From: PVC group bacterium
GTDB lineage: Bacteria; Verrucomicrobiota; Kiritimatiellia; UBA8416
Assembly: GCA_003567805.1 (NCBI GenBank)
Contig: PWYP01000035.1
Location: forward strand, 1 to 7,112
Length of the DNA stretch: 7,112 nt
Direction: 5' to 3'
Shown: one piece after another, positions 5,051 through 7,112 of the stretch
Layout: each line of letters opens with the position of its first letter
Position numbering within the stretch: position 1 is the first letter of the stretch
Made by a program: the position numbers and the translations under genes
The notes under the pieces: generated by a model
Database searches by the model: none
The model's input: the letters and a program-made list of their open reading frames with translations, nothing else
Told to the model about the DNA's origin: nothing

Positions 5051-7112
5051 ATGAAGGATAACAACCAGAACCGGGACCGGCTTGAACATATCGGTACGTA
5101 TCAGGGGTATCTGCGTGGTGCAGTGCAAGATGCTCTGGCAAGAGAATGGCTTGCTCAACTTGGTGCGCATGTCAAGAGTGCAGAGGCAACTGTACTGACG
5201 GCTGGGAGGCACAGTAATGTGCTGCTACGTATGCCAACCAACCATGGCCCTGTTGAGGTGGTAGTCAAAACATTTGCCTGTGGGGACAAGCTCGAGTTGA
5301 TACGCAGTCGGTACCGTGGCACGAAAGCCTGGCGAAGTTGGCAGGCGGCCGAATATTTATGTGCACATGGGGTCGGTACGCCGGAACCACTCGCTTGGCT
5401 CGAGCGGTGTGAAAACGGGTACGTGTGCGAAAGTTATTTTGTTACAGCTTATGTGCCGGATGCCATCAGCTTTAAGGATGCTTTGATTGGGTTGTATGGC
5501 GAGGAGTCGGATGGCACCAAGCTTATGGCGCTATTGCAAACCGTGGCGGATGCTGTTCGCCACATGCATGCCGCAGGTTTTGTGCATTACGATTTGGGTA
5601 ATCAGAATATTCTGTTGCGTCGGACGGGAAACAAGACTTGGGGTGAGGTCAATTTTATTGATCTGAATCGGGGCCGTATTCGGGGCAAGGTAACGGACCG
5701 GGAACGCGGGCGGGATATTTCACGAATTGCGCTGCCGAGTGATTTTTTACGCGTGTTCCGTGAAATGTACTGCGCTGAGGTGCCTTCCAAAACATTTATG
5801 GCCTGGGAGGATCGCTATCGGCGACTTTATGCTTGGCATTCGTACTCAAGGAGGTGGCGTCATCCGATTCGCGAACGTCGCAAAGCGGTCAGGCATGATA
5901 CGGACAAGATGTATCCCGCCCCCAAATCCATTTGGGTTTGGGATCCGTTATCGCGACAACCTTTGGTAACCATGGAGCGAGAAGAACGCAAAAAACATTT
6001 TTCCTGGCGGCGTCATATTCAGGCTATTTGGTCCCCGTTGCGCTTGCTGCCGTTTTGTCATCGCCATTACCAGATGTATCGGGACACGGCTTTTTCCCAG
6101 CCACGCACATTTGATGGATGCATTGGCGTCGCTGTTGAATGGAGACCGGATGATGCCGGTCAGACTTTGACAGCCTTGCATGCGCTCGGTCCCATCCCCG
6201 TTTTGGTACGGTTTTATCGACATGAGACCCATGACGCTTTTACTGGGACAGTTGACTTGGTAAAATCTTTACACGAAAAAGGCCATCCCGTAAGCATTGG
6301 CTTGCTACAGGATCGGATCGCGTTGGAGCAGCCGGCATTATGGGAATCGTTCGTAGATTCCGTGCTTACTGCGGTGGGAGGCATTGTCGAACTGGTAGAG
6401 GCGGGTCATGCCATTAACCGCGTAAAGTGGGGTGTGTGGACATTCGAGGAATATCGCGAATTGATGTGCCCACTCGTACCGTGGCGCAAAAAACTGCCGG
6501 AGGTTCGCTTCGGTGGGCCTGCCGTGATTGATTTTGAATATGCGTACATTCCGGCGGCTCTGGACCACTTGCCGAAAGGGATGCGTTTTGATGTGCTGAC
6601 GCATCACTTGTATGTGGATCGTCGTGGTGCGCCGGAAAATCCACAAGGTAAGTTTGCCTTGCTGGAAAAACTGGCTTTGGCCAGAGCGATTGGCAAGGCT
6701 CACCGCAATTGCGGGGATGGCCTCGTGATCACCGAGTTTAATTGGCCGTTGCTGGGCACTGGGGTTCATTCGCCCGTTGGCGCGCCCTATGTGTCACCGG
6801 GTATTCGTGAGAATGATCCGAGTGTAGACGAGGATGCGATGGCGGCTTATATGCTTCGCTATATCTTGATTGCGATTGGTTCTGGTTTGGCTGAAAAGGT
6901 TTTCTGGTGGAGTTTGGTAGCGCATGGGTTTGGATTATTTGATGATGCGGGAAGCACTTGGCGAGAGCGCCCCGCTTATCTGGCACTGAAAGAGTTTTTG
7001 CACCGCACGCGCGGGCTTGTGTGTCAGGGACGTCAAGCGGTACGGACGGCGGGGCGTTTGGTATGGCGGTACGATTATCTTGATGATATTGGCCGGAAGC
7101 GTTTATCGGTTG
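5051..7112 (+). CDS. Kdo/WaaP-like kinase fused to a clan-A glycoside-hydrolase-like domain (3' end outside window)
   Basis: The frame is open for 687 codons from ATG 5051 to the window edge, without a stop. Residues about 30-240 form a small protein-kinase-like domain of the lipopolysaccharide kinase (Kdo/WaaP, InaA) type: VVVKTF with Lys73, the catalytic loop HYDLGNQN (H179, D181, N186) and FIDLNRGR with metal-binding Asp204. Family members phosphorylate sugars of the LPS inner core using ATP. A basic, Trp/Arg-rich linker (about 241-354) contains YPAPKSIWVWD. From about residue 355 a second domain has TIM-barrel strand patterns: VEAGHAINRVKWGVW (449-463), PAVIDFEYAY (490-499), THHLYVD (517-523), ITEFNWP (560-566) with Glu562 at the usual strand-7 nucleophile place, and VFWWS (617-621). 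This resembles clan-A hydrolases (GH39/GH5-like), but no exact family can be named. No signal peptide is visible, so it is probably cytoplasmic. Inference: a role in surface glycan or LPS assembly, with the preceding aminotransferase in the same transcript. The kinase call is firm; the hydrolase activity is uncertain. Confidence 0.85.
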   Translation, partial: MKDNNQNRDRLEHIGTYQGYLRGAVQDALAREWLAQLGAHVKSAEATVLTAGRHSNVLLRMPTNHGPVEVVVKTFACGDKLELIRSRYRGTKAWRSWQAAEYLCAHGVGTPEPLAWLERCENGYVCESYFVTAYVPDAISFKDALIGLYGEESDGTKLMALLQTVADAVRHMHAAGFVHYDLGNQNILLRRTGNKTWGEVNFIDLNRGRIRGKVTDRERGRDISRIALPSDFLRVFREMYCAEVPSKTFMAWEDRYRRLYAWHSYSRRWRHPIRERRKAVRHDTDKMYPAPKSIWVWDPLSRQPLVTMEREERKKHFSWRRHIQAIWSPLRLLPFCHRHYQMYRDTAFSQPRTFDGCIGVAVEWRPDDAGQTLTALHALGPIPVLVRFYRHETHDAFTGTVDLVKSLHEKGHPVSIGLLQDRIALEQPALWESFVDSVLTAVGGIVELVEAGHAINRVKWGVWTFEEYRELMCPLVPWRKKLPEVRFGGPAVIDFEYAYIPAALDHLPKGMRFDVLTHHLYVDRRGAPENPQGKFALLEKLALARAIGKAHRNCGDGLVITEFNWPLLGTGVHSPVGAPYVSPGIRENDPSVDEDAMAAYMLRYILIAIGSGLAEKVFWWSLVAHGFGLFDDAGSTWRERPAYLALKEFLHRTRGLVCQGRQAVRTAGRLVWRYDYLDDIGRKRLSV

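Noticed and set aside
4394..5212. 272-codon minus-strand open frame opposite the aminotransferase
   Set aside because: It lies antisense to strongly supported coding sequence; its translation is low in recognisable motifs and rich in Ser/Thr/Arg, as antisense shadows are.

Overview
The window reads as an ordinary bacterial chromosomal segment holding four protein-coding genes, two of them cut by the window edges. There are no recognisable RNA genes, insertion sequences or CRISPR arrays. The organism is probably a Gram-negative bacterium, because the last gene begins with a Kdo/WaaP-type lipopolysaccharide kinase domain. Beyond that the lineage is uncertain. A member of the PVC group (Verrucomicrobiota/Lentisphaerota) or a deltaproteobacterium-like organism would fit the gene types, but this is a low-confidence guess.

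Left half, minus strand. A FabI-type enoyl-ACP reductase (2787-3614) is followed, after a 267-base gap, by a very long flavoprotein gene (start 2519, running off the left edge). Each has its own good sigma70-like promoter: 3669-3697 for fabI and 2554-2582 for the flavoprotein. The flavoprotein is a fusion. It has an N-terminal FMN-binding TIM-barrel domain resembling the nitronate monooxygenase/FabK superfamily, then a cysteine-containing segment and a helical linker. A CysJ/P450-reductase-type flavodoxin domain follows, and then the start of a CysJ-like FAD domain that is cut by the window. It looks like a self-contained redox enzyme of unknown substrate.

Right half, plus strand. Divergently from fabI lie a class I/II PLP-dependent aminotransferase (3798-4994) and, 56 bases downstream, a large protein (start 5051, running off the right edge). 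The latter joins a Kdo/WaaP-like kinase domain to a TIM-barrel domain resembling clan-A glycoside hydrolases. The short gap suggests co-transcription. The kinase-hydrolase fusion suggests a role in building or modifying a cell-surface glycan.

The intergenic region 3615-3797 carries the fabI promoter flanked by an inverted pair of 12-base elements (TTRACTCAATTT), a plausible operator. The most noteworthy items are the two multi-domain fusions and this candidate operator. Nothing in the window proves a new defence or mobile system.
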